DNA of 13,315 nt from Bifidobacterium breve (GTDB lineage Bacteria > Actinomycetota > Actinomycetes > Nanopelagicales > Nanopelagicaceae), in the NCBI GenBank assembly GCA_945869505.1, contig CAMBOZ010000033.1, positions 1-13,315 on the forward strand. Reading direction: 5' to 3'. The number at the start of each line of letters is the position of its first letter. The stretch's first letter is position 1. Shown here piece after piece: positions 1-6,871 of this stretch. The notes under the pieces were generated by a model. It made no database searches, was not told the origin of the DNA, and worked only from the letters and a program-made list of their open reading frames with translations. The position numbers and the translations under genes were made by a program.

Positions 1-37
1 AAGGAAGAGGTCGGTGGTTCAAGTCCACCTGGGCCCA
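1..37 (+). tRNA. tRNA 3' portion, probably tRNA-Ile(GAU), 5' truncated by window edge
   Basis: The first bases read as the end of an anticodon loop (AA), the 3' anticodon stem GGAAG (3-7), a variable loop (8-12), a T-arm GGTGG/CCACC around TTCAAGT (13-29), the acceptor strand TGGGCCC (30-36) and discriminator A37. No CCA is encoded. The anticodon itself lies just outside the window, so identity is inferred. The acceptor sequence and the tRNA-Ala(UGC) 13 bases downstream match the Ile-GAU/Ala-UGC pair that follows gyrA in many Actinobacteria. Confidence 0.85.
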
Positions 38-50
38 CCCGTTCTAACAC

Positions 51-123
51 GGGGACCTAGCTCAATTGGTAGAGCACCGCCTTTGCAAGGCGGGGGTTAG
101 GGGTTCGATTCCCCTGGTCTCCA
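51..123 (+). tRNA. tRNA-Ala(UGC)
   Basis: A complete cloverleaf can be drawn. The acceptor GGGGACC (51-57) pairs with GGTCTCC (116-122), with one G-T wobble. The D-arm is GCTC/GAGC (60-75). The anticodon stem CCGCC/GGCGG (77-93) encloses the loop TTTGCAA, giving anticodon TGC (84-86). The T-arm is AGGGG/CCCCT around TTCGATT (99-115), and the discriminator is A123. CCA is not encoded. It charges alanine and sits directly after the truncated tRNA, so the two are probably co-transcribed. Confidence 0.97.
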
Positions 124-161
124 CAAATCTTGATTTTGGAACCAGACAAGCTGGTCTCCAC
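114..161 (+). repeat. 11-base direct repeat of the tRNA-Ala 3' end
   Basis: CTGGTCTCCAC occurs at 114-124, spanning the end of tRNA-Ala, and again at 151-161, 37 bases downstream. The second copy also forms the right arm of a hairpin: GGAACCAG (138-145) pairs with CTGGTCTCC (151-159) with one bulge. It may be an integration scar, a remnant of a tRNA duplication, or chance. Confidence 0.5.
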
Positions 162-171
162 TCTTTAAATT
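143..171 (+). promoter_or_regulatory. Weak candidate promoter for the cyclophilin-rhomboid pair
   Basis: CAGACA (143-148) and TAAATT (166-171) are separated by 17 bases and resemble a housekeeping -35/-10 pair. The following region to the ATG at 207 is AT-rich and has no recognisable Shine-Dalgarno. The match is weak, and the genes could instead be read through from the tRNAs. Confidence 0.25.
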
Positions 172-206
172 ATTTTAATCATCCACTGAAACGATTGGCT
201 AAAAAC

Positions 207-719
207 ATGTCATCAACAGCAACTCTGCACACATCACTCGGCGATATCGTCATTGAGCTCTACCCAAATCACTCACCAAAGACTGTTGCTAACTTTGTTG
301 AACTCGCAACTGGTGCAAAAGAATGGACCGATCCGCGCGATGGAAAGAAAACAACTGCGAAGCTGTACGACGGAACTATTTTTCACCGCGTCATTTCAGG
401 TTTCATGATTCAAGGTGGAGATCCACTCGGAAAAGGTTTCGGCGGACCTGGTTACCAATTCGCTGATGAATTCCACGGAGAGCTGCAATTTGATGCGCCA
501 TACATTCTTGCAATGGCTAATTCAGGACCAGGAACAAATGGTTCTCAATTCTTCATCACTGTTGCACCAACAACTTGGTTAAACCGCAAGCACACTATCT
601 TCGGAGCAGTTAAAGACGCTGCTTCTCAGGCTGTTGTAGACAAGATTGGTTCAACGCCAACAGGTGCACAAGATGTTCCTGTTACACCAGTTGTAATCAA
701 TAGCGTCACCATAGCTTAA
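207..719 (+). CDS. ppiA: Peptidyl-prolyl cis-trans isomerase, cyclophilin type
   Basis: This is a cytoplasmic cyclophilin of 170 residues that isomerises Xaa-Pro peptide bonds during folding. The single cyclophilin domain spans nearly the whole protein. The active-site block FHRVISGFMIQGGD lies at residues 59-72, with R61, F66, M67 and Q69 in the spacing of the catalytic residues of human cyclophilin A. GSQFFI (112-117) and the cyclosporin-contact Trp (W124) with a nearby His (H129) are also present. There is no signal peptide or membrane segment. The frame stays open back to an ATG at 66, but that start lies inside tRNA-Ala, and the cyclophilin fold begins right after the ATG at 207, so 207 is chosen. 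No strong Shine-Dalgarno precedes it. The rhomboid gene follows after 10 bases. The order tRNA-Ile, tRNA-Ala, ppiA, rhomboid is the usual actinobacterial arrangement downstream of gyrA. Confidence 0.95.
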   Translation: MSSTATLHTSLGDIVIELYPNHSPKTVANFVELATGAKEWTDPRDGKKTTAKLYDGTIFHRVISGFMIQGGDPLGKGFGGPGYQFADEFHGELQFDAPYILAMANSGPGTNGSQFFITVAPTTWLNRKHTIFGAVKDAASQAVVDKIGSTPTGAQDVPVTPVVINSVTIA

Positions 720-729
720 CTAGCAACTG

Positions 730-1269
730 ATGTTTCAAATGAAGCGTTCTGTAACGCTCTCATTGATCACAATCATTTGTGCTGCCTATCTTGCAGACCA
801 GCTCTACCCACAACTCTACGAATACACCGCTCTCTATGGTCCTTACGTTCAATCTGGTGAAATCTGGCGTTTATTTTCTGTTGCGCTAGTTCACGGCGGA
901 CTCACGCATTTATTTTTTAATATGTTCTCACTTCTTGTTTTAGGTAATCCTGTTGAGGCAGCGCTTGGCAAAGCGCGCTTTCTTGTAATTTTCTTGGTCT
1001 CGCTTCTAACCGGATCCCTAGCTTCGATCTATTTAAATAGCGCCGCTCAAGTTTCCGTCGGCGCATCAGGTGCGGTCTTTGGATTATTTGGCGCATTTAT
1101 TGCAATGCGCAAAATGATCAGCGAGGGCGTACGCGACATTTATGTAATCATCGGGCTGAACTTCGTATTCGGCTTCATCCTGGGCGGAGTGGACTGGCGA
1201 GCCCACCTGGGAGGCCTTGTTGGGGGCTACTTAACGACTGCGGTATTGCTGCGAATTACACGCGTGTAA
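730..1269 (+). CDS. Rhomboid family intramembrane serine protease
   Basis: This is a 179-residue polytopic membrane protein with about six hydrophobic segments. It has the rhomboid catalytic layout: H55, H60 and N64 in the HGGLTHLFFN segment, the GASG motif with nucleophile S113, and the partner histidine H159 in DWRAHLGG. Rhomboids cleave other membrane proteins within the bilayer; the substrate here is unknown. The protein is a minimal rhomboid core without the N-terminal zinc-ribbon domain that some actinobacterial homologues carry. It starts 10 bases after the cyclophilin stop and is probably co-transcribed with it. An in-frame ATG at 739 (MKRS...) is an equally plausible start, because neither has a clear Shine-Dalgarno. 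Confidence 0.93.
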   Translation: MFQMKRSVTLSLITIICAAYLADQLYPQLYEYTALYGPYVQSGEIWRLFSVALVHGGLTHLFFNMFSLLVLGNPVEAALGKARFLVIFLVSLLTGSLASIYLNSAAQVSVGASGAVFGLFGAFIAMRKMISEGVRDIYVIIGLNFVFGFILGGVDWRAHLGGLVGGYLTTAVLLRITRV

Positions 1270-1281
1270 TTCATACACACC

Positions 1282-1303
1282 TGTGCACAAGTTCTGTGGA
1301 TAA
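1282..1303 (+). promoter_or_regulatory. Pair of DnaA-box-like 9-mers
   Basis: TGTGGATAA (1295-1303) is the exact reverse complement of the DnaA box TTATCCACA. TGTGCACAA (1282-1290) is the reverse complement of TTGTGCACA and fits the relaxed actinobacterial TTGTNCACA form. The two are in the same orientation, 13 bases apart start to start. There are too few boxes for an origin. With the gyrA-proximal gene order they may be an accessory DnaA site near oriC. Confidence 0.5.
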
Positions 1304-1308
1304 CTCCA

Positions 1309-1377
1309 GAATAAGGAATTCTCGCTAAGGACTGGGGAAAAGCCTTTTACAGTCCTTGCGCTTCTAATTCCTTATTC
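1309..1377. terminator. Nested inverted repeat between convergent genes, likely terminator
   Basis: The outer arms GAATAAGGAATT (1309-1320) and AATTCCTTATTC (1366-1377) are perfect 12-base complements. Inside them AAGGACTG (1327-1334) pairs with CAGTCCTT (1350-1357). The element lies between the rhomboid gene and the leftward oxidoreductase, and its right arm overlaps the last codons and stop codon of the latter. The sequence after the right arm is T-rich on the plus strand (CTTTCTTC), so it best fits termination of the rhomboid transcript. There is no T-run for the leftward direction. Confidence 0.7.
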
Positions 1378-3417
1378 TTTCTTCACACTTCTTAAAAGGA
1401 CTTGAGCAACGTCGAGGACTTCAACATCGCTTTGTCGCGCAACCATTCCGTCGCCAACCATTACCCGACAGAACGGACAAGCAACCGCAACTTCTTGTGC
1501 GCCAGTTGAAATAGCTTCATCAACACGATTTAAATTAATACGCGTTCCAATTTTCTCTTCCATCCACATGCGTCCGCCGCCGCCACCGCAACAGAATGAA
1601 CGCTCTTGATTACGCGGCATCTCAGTTACATCACAACCAGATGCTTCAAGTAATTCACGAGGAGGCGCGTAGATCTGATTGTGACGACCTAAGTAACAAG
1701 GATCGTGATAAGTCAGCTTTTGTTCACTCTTATGTGGACTTGGCTTTAAACGCTTCTCTTTAATTAAAGTATTAAGCAATTGTGTGTGGTGCAACATCTC
1801 AAGTTCAAAACCACTCTGTGCATAATCGCGGCCAATTGTTGTGAAGCAATGTGGACAAGTAACCACAACTTTCTTCTTACCTTTTGGGCGACCTGCGAAG
1901 ACTTCGTTAAAAGTTTCAATGTTCTCGCGAGAAAGAATTTGATATAAAAATTCATTTCCAGATCGACGCGCTGGATCTCCAGTGCAAGTCTCGCGCTTAC
2001 CTAAAACCGCAAAGTTAACTCCGGCCATCCATAATAGTTCGGCGACAGCTTTAGTAGTTTTCTTGGCGCGCTCTTCATAAGCACCAGCACAACCAACCCA
2101 GAATAAATACTCAACTTCATCCGGAAGCACACCTTCAACAACGCGAACCGGGAAATCACATTCTGCGATCCATCCTTCGCGATCTTGTTTATTTGCACCC
2201 CAAGGATTGCCGGCCTTTTCCAAATTACGGAAAGTGCCACCGAGTTCAGATGGAAATTCTGATTCAACTAAAACTTGGAAGCGGCGCATATTTACAATGT
2301 GATCGACGTGTTCGATGTCGACCGGGCATTCATTTACGCAAGCACCACACATGGTGCAAGACCAGAGAACATCAAGTGAAATAGGGCCATTTTCGCCAAC
2401 TATCGCTTCACTTTCAACGACCTTCGCCATTGCGTGATCGCGCATCGCCATAATTAAAAGCTTTGGCGAGAGTGGTTTATCAGTGTGCCAAGCAGGACAT
2501 TGCGATTGGCAACGTCCACACTCGGTACAAGAAGTCATATCAAGCAGACCTTTCCAAGAAATATCTTGGCGGTTGCCGAGTCCAAAGACATCATCTTCAG
2601 CGGGATCTTCAAAGTTAATTGGCTTACCTTTAGAAAGCATTTCAGGGAGTGCGCCAAGTGAAGCGCTGCCATCGCTATTGCGCTTGTAATAAATATTAAA
2701 GAAGGCCAAGAAGCGGTGCCAAGCAATTCCCATGGTTAAATTACTTGCAATAACAATAAACCAAGTCATAGAAACAACGATCTTTGCGGTAGCAACATAG
2801 ACAATTGCACTTTCAATCGCTGCGGTACTCAATCCATTAAATGCAAGCACTGCCGGCCAGGAGATTGCATAATGCCAATTCCAGCTTGTCTCGCCAGCGT
2901 GTGCACCTTCTAGACCGCGCAATGCAAATACACAGAAAACAATTGCCAAAATTGTTGCTTCAACGTAATACGCCTTCCACATTCCAGAACCAGCGAATCG
3001 ATTTAACATTCTAAAACGGGTGACTTGGCGAATTCCAATTAAAGTGACAATGCCGATTCCGGTAGCAAGTGCGATAAATTCCGCGAAGAGTTCGTAAACA
3101 ACCCAATGCCCAATTAACGGCAAAGCGAATTCTGGATTTATAACTTGTCCGTATGCGGTAATCAAAGTTCCAAAGAGTGCACCGAAACCGATCATTACAA
3201 ACCAGTGCGCAATTCCGGTTGCAGTGAAATTGAGCATCTTGGTGTGGCTCAAAACTTCGTGCAACATATGCATTAACCGCGAACCACGATTATTGCTGCG
3301 AGTTGGATCTGGTTGGCCCTTACGGTAAATCCCAATTAAATGCGGCACCCGAATTGCGAGCAGGACAAGTGCGATAACGGTGATCGCATACGAGAGTGAG
3401 GCCAGGGCGATACGCAT
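1372..3417 (-). CDS. Membrane Fe-S oxidoreductase, EtfD-like (heterodisulfide-reductase/NarI-like fusion)
   Basis: This 681-residue protein begins with about six membrane segments (roughly residues 5-25, 68-90, 100-130, 150-168, 185-240), with histidines such as H71 and H104 that could bind heme as in NarI-type subunits. Two [4Fe-4S] ferredoxin motifs follow: C297, C300, C303, C307 and C354, C357, C360, C364. The C-terminal half has two cysteine-rich CCG-type domains. The second is canonical (C574, C609-C610, C647, C650); the first has C443, a single C478 in place of the usual Cys pair, and C521/C524. This architecture matches actinobacterial proteins such as M. tuberculosis Rv0338c, reported as EtfD, which passes electrons from electron-transfer flavoprotein to menaquinone during fatty-acid oxidation. 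That role is inferred from homology. The ATG is preceded by TAACCT six bases upstream and no Shine-Dalgarno, suggesting a leaderless message. It is divergent from dnaK. Confidence 0.9.
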   Translation of the reverse strand: MRIALASLSYAITVIALVLLAIRVPHLIGIYRKGQPDPTRSNNRGSRLMHMLHEVLSHTKMLNFTATGIAHWFVMIGFGALFGTLITAYGQVINPEFALPLIGHWVVYELFAEFIALATGIGIVTLIGIRQVTRFRMLNRFAGSGMWKAYYVEATILAIVFCVFALRGLEGAHAGETSWNWHYAISWPAVLAFNGLSTAAIESAIVYVATAKIVVSMTWFIVIASNLTMGIAWHRFLAFFNIYYKRNSDGSASLGALPEMLSKGKPINFEDPAEDDVFGLGNRQDISWKGLLDMTSCTECGRCQSQCPAWHTDKPLSPKLLIMAMRDHAMAKVVESEAIVGENGPISLDVLWSCTMCGACVNECPVDIEHVDHIVNMRRFQVLVESEFPSELGGTFRNLEKAGNPWGANKQDREGWIAECDFPVRVVEGVLPDEVEYLFWVGCAGAYEERAKKTTKAVAELLWMAGVNFAVLGKRETCTGDPARRSGNEFLYQILSRENIETFNEVFAGRPKGKKKVVVTCPHCFTTIGRDYAQSGFELEMLHHTQLLNTLIKEKRLKPSPHKSEQKLTYHDPCYLGRHNQIYAPPRELLEASGCDVTEMPRNQERSFCCGGGGGRMWMEEKIGTRINLNRVDEAISTGAQEVAVACPFCRVMVGDGMVARQSDVEVLDVAQVLLRSVKKE

Positions 3418-3423
3418 AACGCG

Positions 3424-3429
3424 AGGTTA
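3424..3429 (-). promoter_or_regulatory. Leaderless -10 element for the EtfD-like gene
   Basis: On the minus strand TAACCT is followed by exactly six bases and then the ATG at 3417-3415. This places the transcription start at or next to the A of the start codon. No Shine-Dalgarno is present. Confidence 0.6.
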
Positions 3430-3442
3430 CCGAGGTGGGGCG

Positions 3443-3468
3443 GGAATATCTGGGCAAGGCGGGGAGTT
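3443..3468 (+). promoter_or_regulatory. Candidate SigR/SigH-type stress promoter upstream of dnaK
   Basis: GGAAT (3443-3447), an 18-base spacer and GTT (3466-3468) match the GGAAT-N18/19-GTT pattern of actinobacterial SigR/SigH thiol- and heat-stress promoters. Mycobacterial dnaK is known to be SigH-dependent. Transcription would start near 3475, upstream of the HAIR. Confidence 0.45.
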
Positions 3469-3485
3469 ATACGGGATGGTCCAAA

Positions 3486-3506
3486 CTTGAGTCGCTCCGA
3501 CTCACT
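3486..3506 (+). promoter_or_regulatory. HAIR operator (HspR binding site)
   Basis: CTTGAGT (3486-3492), seven bases, then ACTCACT (3500-3506) matches the HspR-associated inverted repeat CTTGAGT-N7-ACTCAAG. The left half is perfect and the right half is degenerate in its last two bases. Isolated half-sites ACTCAGG (3523-3529) and CTTGAGA (3557-3563) lie further downstream. HspR, encoded by the last gene of this operon, is the expected ligand, giving autoregulation. Confidence 0.85.
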
Positions 3507-3514
3507 CTTTCGGG

Positions 3515-3520
3515 TAAGAT
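3515..3520 (+). promoter_or_regulatory. Candidate housekeeping -10 for dnaK
   Basis: TAAGAT lies so that its -35 region would fall inside the HAIR, the geometry expected if HspR blocks RNA polymerase. The -35 match itself is poor. The resulting leader would be about 75 bases. Confidence 0.4.
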
Positions 3521-3586
3521 CGACTCAGGTTAGACCAGCCTCGACCCCAGATCGGGCTTGAGATGAGCTAAAAAGTTCAATTAGTT

Positions 3587-3594
3587 AAAAGGAG
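3587..3594 (+). promoter_or_regulatory. Strong Shine-Dalgarno of dnaK
   Basis: AAAAGGAG ends eight bases before the ATG at 3603, fixing the start. It contrasts with the SD-less starts of several other genes in this window. Confidence 0.85.
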
Positions 3595-3602
3595 CAATAC
3601 AA

Positions 3603-5432
3603 ATGGCTAGAGCAGTCGGAATCGACCTCGGAACTACAAATAGCTGCGTATCGGTACTCGAAGGTGGAGAGCCAACGGTTATCGCCAACGCAGAAGGCGC
3701 TCGCACAACCCCATCGATCGTTGCCTTCGCTAAAAATGGCGAAGTTCTCGTCGGTGAAGTTGCTAAGCGCCAATCAGTGACAAACGTTGAACGCACAATC
3801 CGTTCCGTAAAGCGTCACATGGGTACTAACTGGTCAATGGATATTGATGGCAAGAAGTACACACCACAAGAAATTTCTGCACGTATTCTGCAAAAACTAA
3901 AGCGCGATGCTGAGGCATACCTTGGCGAAACCGTGACGGATGCAGTTATTACTGTTCCTGCATATTTCTCTGATGCAGAACGTCAAGCAACAAAAGAAGC
4001 AGGCGAGATCGCCGGACTTAATGTGCTTCGCATTATCAACGAGCCAACTGCAGCAGCACTTGCATATGGTTTAGATAAGGCAGATCAAGAACAAACAATT
4101 TTGGTCTTCGACTTAGGTGGCGGAACATTTGACGTTTCACTACTTGAAATCGGCGATGGCGTTGTTGAAGTTAAAGCAACCGCCGGCGATAACCACCTCG
4201 GTGGAGATGACTGGGATCAAGCACTTGTCGATTACTTAGTTCAAACATTCGGTTCAAAGAATGGAATTGATTTAACTAAAGACAAGATGGCGATGCAACG
4301 TATTCGTGAAGCTGCTGAAAAAGCAAAGATCGAACTTTCATCATCACAGCAAGCATCAATTAACTTGCCTTACATCACCGTTGATGCCGAGAAAAATCCA
4401 TTGTTCCTTGATGAGACATTGACTCGCGCACAATTCCAAACACTTACTGCGCCGCTTCTTGAGCGTTGCAAGAAGCCTTTCCAGCAAGTTCTAAAAGATT
4501 CTGGAATCGCAATCGGCAATATCAAGAGCGTTGTACTTGTTGGTGGATCAACTCGTATGCCAGCAGTCGTTGACTTAGTTCGCGACCTAACCGGTGGAAA
4601 AGAGCCAAATAAGGGCGTAAATCCTGATGAAGTTGTGGCAGTTGGCGCATCACTTCAAGCTGGTGTTCTTAAGGGTGAAGTTAAAGATGTTCTCCTTCTC
4701 GATGTCACACCACTAACGCTTGGTATTGAAACCAAGGGTGGGGTTATGACCAAGATGATCGAGCGCAACACAACTATTCCTACAAAGCGCAGCGAGATCT
4801 TTACAACCGCTGATGACAATCAGCCTGCTGTACAGATCCAGGTTTACCAAGGTGAACGCGAAATGGCTGCTTATAACAAGAAGCTAGGTATGTTTGAGTT
4901 AACTGGAATCGCACCAGCACCACGCGGAGTTCCACAAGTTGAAGTTACCTTCGACATTGACGCAAACGGAATCGTTCACGTCGGCGCGAAAGATCTTGCA
5001 ACTGGCAAAGAACAATCAGTCACAATCAGCGGTGGATCCGCTCTTTCAAAAGAAGAAATCGATCGAATGATGGCAGATGCTGAATCACACGCCGCTGAAG
5101 ATAAGCAGCGTCGTGAAGAAGCAGAGATCCGTAACAACGGAGATTCACTTGTCTACCAGACTGAAAAGTTCATTGCAGATAATGCAGAGAAACTTTCTGA
5201 AGGTGAAGCAGCAGAGAAGAAGACCGAAGTTGAGGCAGCACTTGCCGAACTAAAGACTTCACTTGGCGGCGCTAACTTCGAATCAATCAAGACAAATACC
5301 GAAAAGGTAGCAACTCTTAGCCAAGCACTTGGCGCTGCGATGTATGCAGCAGCAGGTGCTGCAGCCGGCGACGGTTCTGCAAATGAAGATGGCGTCGAAG
5401 ATGCTGAAGTAGTTGACGAAGGCAAGGAATAA
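3603..5432 (+). CDS. dnaK: Hsp70 chaperone DnaK
   Basis: This cytoplasmic Hsp70 (609 residues) binds and releases unfolded polypeptides in an ATP cycle driven by its J-protein and GrpE partners. The ATPase domain has the phosphate-1 loop GIDLGTTNS (6-14), [16 protein letters not shown] (119-134), [10 protein letters not shown] (170-179) and [10 protein letters not shown] (311-320). The interdomain linker with VLLLDVTPL lies near 363-371, followed by the beta substrate-binding domain and a helical lid. The acidic tail is rich in Glu/Asp without a eukaryotic EEVD. The segment after residue 72 lacks the roughly 24-residue insertion of diderm DnaK proteins, consistent with Actinobacteria. It is the first gene of the operon, controlled by the upstream HAIR. 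grpE begins two bases after its stop. Confidence 0.99.
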   Translation: MARAVGIDLGTTNSCVSVLEGGEPTVIANAEGARTTPSIVAFAKNGEVLVGEVAKRQSVTNVERTIRSVKRHMGTNWSMDIDGKKYTPQEISARILQKLKRDAEAYLGETVTDAVITVPAYFSDAERQATKEAGEIAGLNVLRIINEPTAAALAYGLDKADQEQTILVFDLGGGTFDVSLLEIGDGVVEVKATAGDNHLGGDDWDQALVDYLVQTFGSKNGIDLTKDKMAMQRIREAAEKAKIELSSSQQASINLPYITVDAEKNPLFLDETLTRAQFQTLTAPLLERCKKPFQQVLKDSGIAIGNIKSVVLVGGSTRMPAVVDLVRDLTGGKEPNKGVNPDEVVAVGASLQAGVLKGEVKDVLLLDVTPLTLGIETKGGVMTKMIERNTTIPTKRSEIFTTADDNQPAVQIQVYQGEREMAAYNKKLGMFELTGIAPAPRGVPQVEVTFDIDANGIVHVGAKDLATGKEQSVTISGGSALSKEEIDRMMADAESHAAEDKQRREEAEIRNNGDSLVYQTEKFIADNAEKLSEGEAAEKKTEVEAALAELKTSLGGANFESIKTNTEKVATLSQALGAAMYAAAGAAAGDGSANEDGVEDAEVVDEGKE

Positions 5433-5434
5433 AA

Positions 5435-5938
5435 ATGACAGATCAAACAACTGAAGAAGTTGTTGAATCTGTAGAAGATGTAGCAGTGGAGGCTGCCCCG
5501 GTTCAAGAAATTGATCCGGTGGCGGCTCTCACCGCTGATTTACAACGACTTCAGGCAGAGTATGCAAATTACCGAAAGCGTGTAGAACGTGATCGCGCTT
5601 TGGCACATGAACTCGCGATCGGTGCGGTTTTAACTGAGCTGCTTGCAACGCTGGACGACATTGATCGCGCTACCGAACACGGCGAATTAACCGGTGGATT
5701 TAAATCTGTCTCAGAACAAATCACCGCAATCACAACGCGTTTAGGTTTAGAAAAATACGGCACAGCGGGTGAAGAATTTGATCCACAAGTTCACGAAGCG
5801 CTAATGCATGACACCGGTGCTGATGTCAGTGTGCCAACTGCAACAAAGATCTTGCAACCAGGATATAAATTTAAAGAACGTATCCTGCGCCCTGCTCGTG
5901 TTGCTGTCACTGATCCTGCCGAAACGACCGCGGAGTAA
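5435..5938 (+). CDS. grpE: Nucleotide exchange factor GrpE
   Basis: GrpE (167 residues) is the homodimeric factor that releases ADP from DnaK and resets the chaperone cycle. An acidic, probably disordered N-terminus (1-28) precedes a long coiled-coil region (about 30-60, containing LQAEYANYRKR) and the helical bundle with LLATLDDIDRA (69-79). The C-terminal beta-wing includes GEEFDPQVHEAL (112-123) and LQPGYKFKERILRPARV (140-156), matching the family signature. It starts two bases after dnaK with a Shine-Dalgarno-like AAGGAA inside the end of dnaK, implying tight translational coupling. dnaJ follows after nine bases. Confidence 0.98.
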   Translation: MTDQTTEEVVESVEDVAVEAAPVQEIDPVAALTADLQRLQAEYANYRKRVERDRALAHELAIGAVLTELLATLDDIDRATEHGELTGGFKSVSEQITAITTRLGLEKYGTAGEEFDPQVHEALMHDTGADVSVPTATKILQPGYKFKERILRPARVAVTDPAETTAE

Positions 5939-5947
5939 CCAACTTCT

Positions 5948-6871
5948 ATGGCCGCTAAAGACCTTTACGAAAAGGATTTCTACAAGATCCTCGGACTTGG
6001 CAAATCTGCCAGTGGCGATGAGATTAAGAAGAAATACCGTTCTTTAGCGCGCGAACTTCACCCTGATAAAACTAAGGGCGATGCGGCAATGGAAGAAAAG
6101 TTCAAAGCGGTTTCCGAAGCGTATGACATTTTGTCTGACGGCAAAAAACGCGCTGAATACGATCAAGCGCGCGATATGTATGAGCGCGGTGGTTTTCGTG
6201 CACCTCAAGGCGGACAAAATTTTCAAGGCGGAGATTTCTCTGACATCTTCGGCGGAGGAAATCCGCAAGATATCTTCGCAAATCTCTTTGGTGGCGGTGG
6301 ACGTCGCGGTCCACGTAAAGGCCAAGATTTACAGACAGAGGCAACAATTACCTTTAAAGAAGCAGCGTTTGGCACCACTTTAGAACTTCGTTTATCTACC
6401 GATGGCGGACCATCGCAAACTATTTCTGCGCGCGTTCCTGCAGGAGTAAACGATGGCGCAAAGATTCGCGTCAAAGGTAAAGGATCACAAGGTGAAGCCG
6501 GCCCTGGCGATTTATTCATTTTATTACACGTTAAAGCGCACCAAATTTTTTCACGTAAAGGTGAAAACATTGCAATTACCGTTCCGGTGACATTTGCTGA
6601 GGCAGCACTCGGTGCAGATATAAAAGTACCAACTTTAACTGGCGAAGAAGTAACGCTTCGCTTATCACCTGGCACATCAAACGGTCGCGTACTGCGTGTT
6701 AAAGGTCGCGGAATTACCAAAGGTGCAACAACCGGAGACCTGCTAGTAACTGTTGAAGTGCAAGTCCCTCAGAATTTACCGAGCGATGCAATCGATGCGC
6801 TGCAAAAGTATGCTGAAGCGACATCAGAAATAGATGTTCGCAGCGAGCTAAAGAATAAGGCGGAGCTATGA
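5948..6871 (+). CDS. dnaJ: J-domain co-chaperone DnaJ lacking the zinc-finger domain
   Basis: This 307-residue J-protein stimulates DnaK ATPase and delivers substrates. The N-terminal J-domain (about 8-75) carries the essential HPD at 38-40. A Gly/Phe-rich linker (81-120) contains two DIF motifs (99-101 and 108-110). The two beta-sandwich substrate-binding domains follow directly, with TFKEAAFGTTLELRL (135-149), the VPAGVNDGAKIRVKGKG segment (163-179) and a typical C-terminal domain. The four CXXCXGXG zinc repeats that normally interrupt the first beta domain are absent, and the protein has no cysteine at all. It is therefore a class B (CbpA-like) J-protein, although its position in dnaK-grpE-dnaJ-hspR is that of the zinc-containing actinobacterial DnaJ1. 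The reading frame is intact. Its stop overlaps the hspR start by four bases. Confidence 0.95.
   Translation: MAAKDLYEKDFYKILGLGKSASGDEIKKKYRSLARELHPDKTKGDAAMEEKFKAVSEAYDILSDGKKRAEYDQARDMYERGGFRAPQGGQNFQGGDFSDIFGGGNPQDIFANLFGGGGRRGPRKGQDLQTEATITFKEAAFGTTLELRLSTDGGPSQTISARVPAGVNDGAKIRVKGKGSQGEAGPGDLFILLHVKAHQIFSRKGENIAITVPVTFAEAALGADIKVPTLTGEEVTLRLSPGTSNGRVLRVKGRGITKGATTGDLLVTVEVQVPQNLPSDAIDALQKYAEATSEIDVRSELKNKAEL

Noticed and set aside
66..206. Open frame extending the cyclophilin 47 codons upstream
   Set aside because: It begins inside tRNA-Ala, and the extension has no cyclophilin-like sequence; the family N-terminus starts at 207.
5153..5430. Repetitive GCA/GAA-rich end of dnaK as a possible tandem repeat
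   Set aside because: It is codon bias in an acidic, Ala-rich tail with no regular unit.
5153..5506. Minus-strand open frame opposite the end of dnaK and start of grpE
   Set aside because: It is Ser/Ala-rich low-complexity translation produced by the reverse frame of an acidic, Ala-rich coding region, with no recognisable domain.
6223..6720. 165-codon minus-strand frame opposite dnaJ
   Set aside because: It is Pro/Ser-rich sequence typical of antisense translation of a conserved gene; it has no start signal and no domain.
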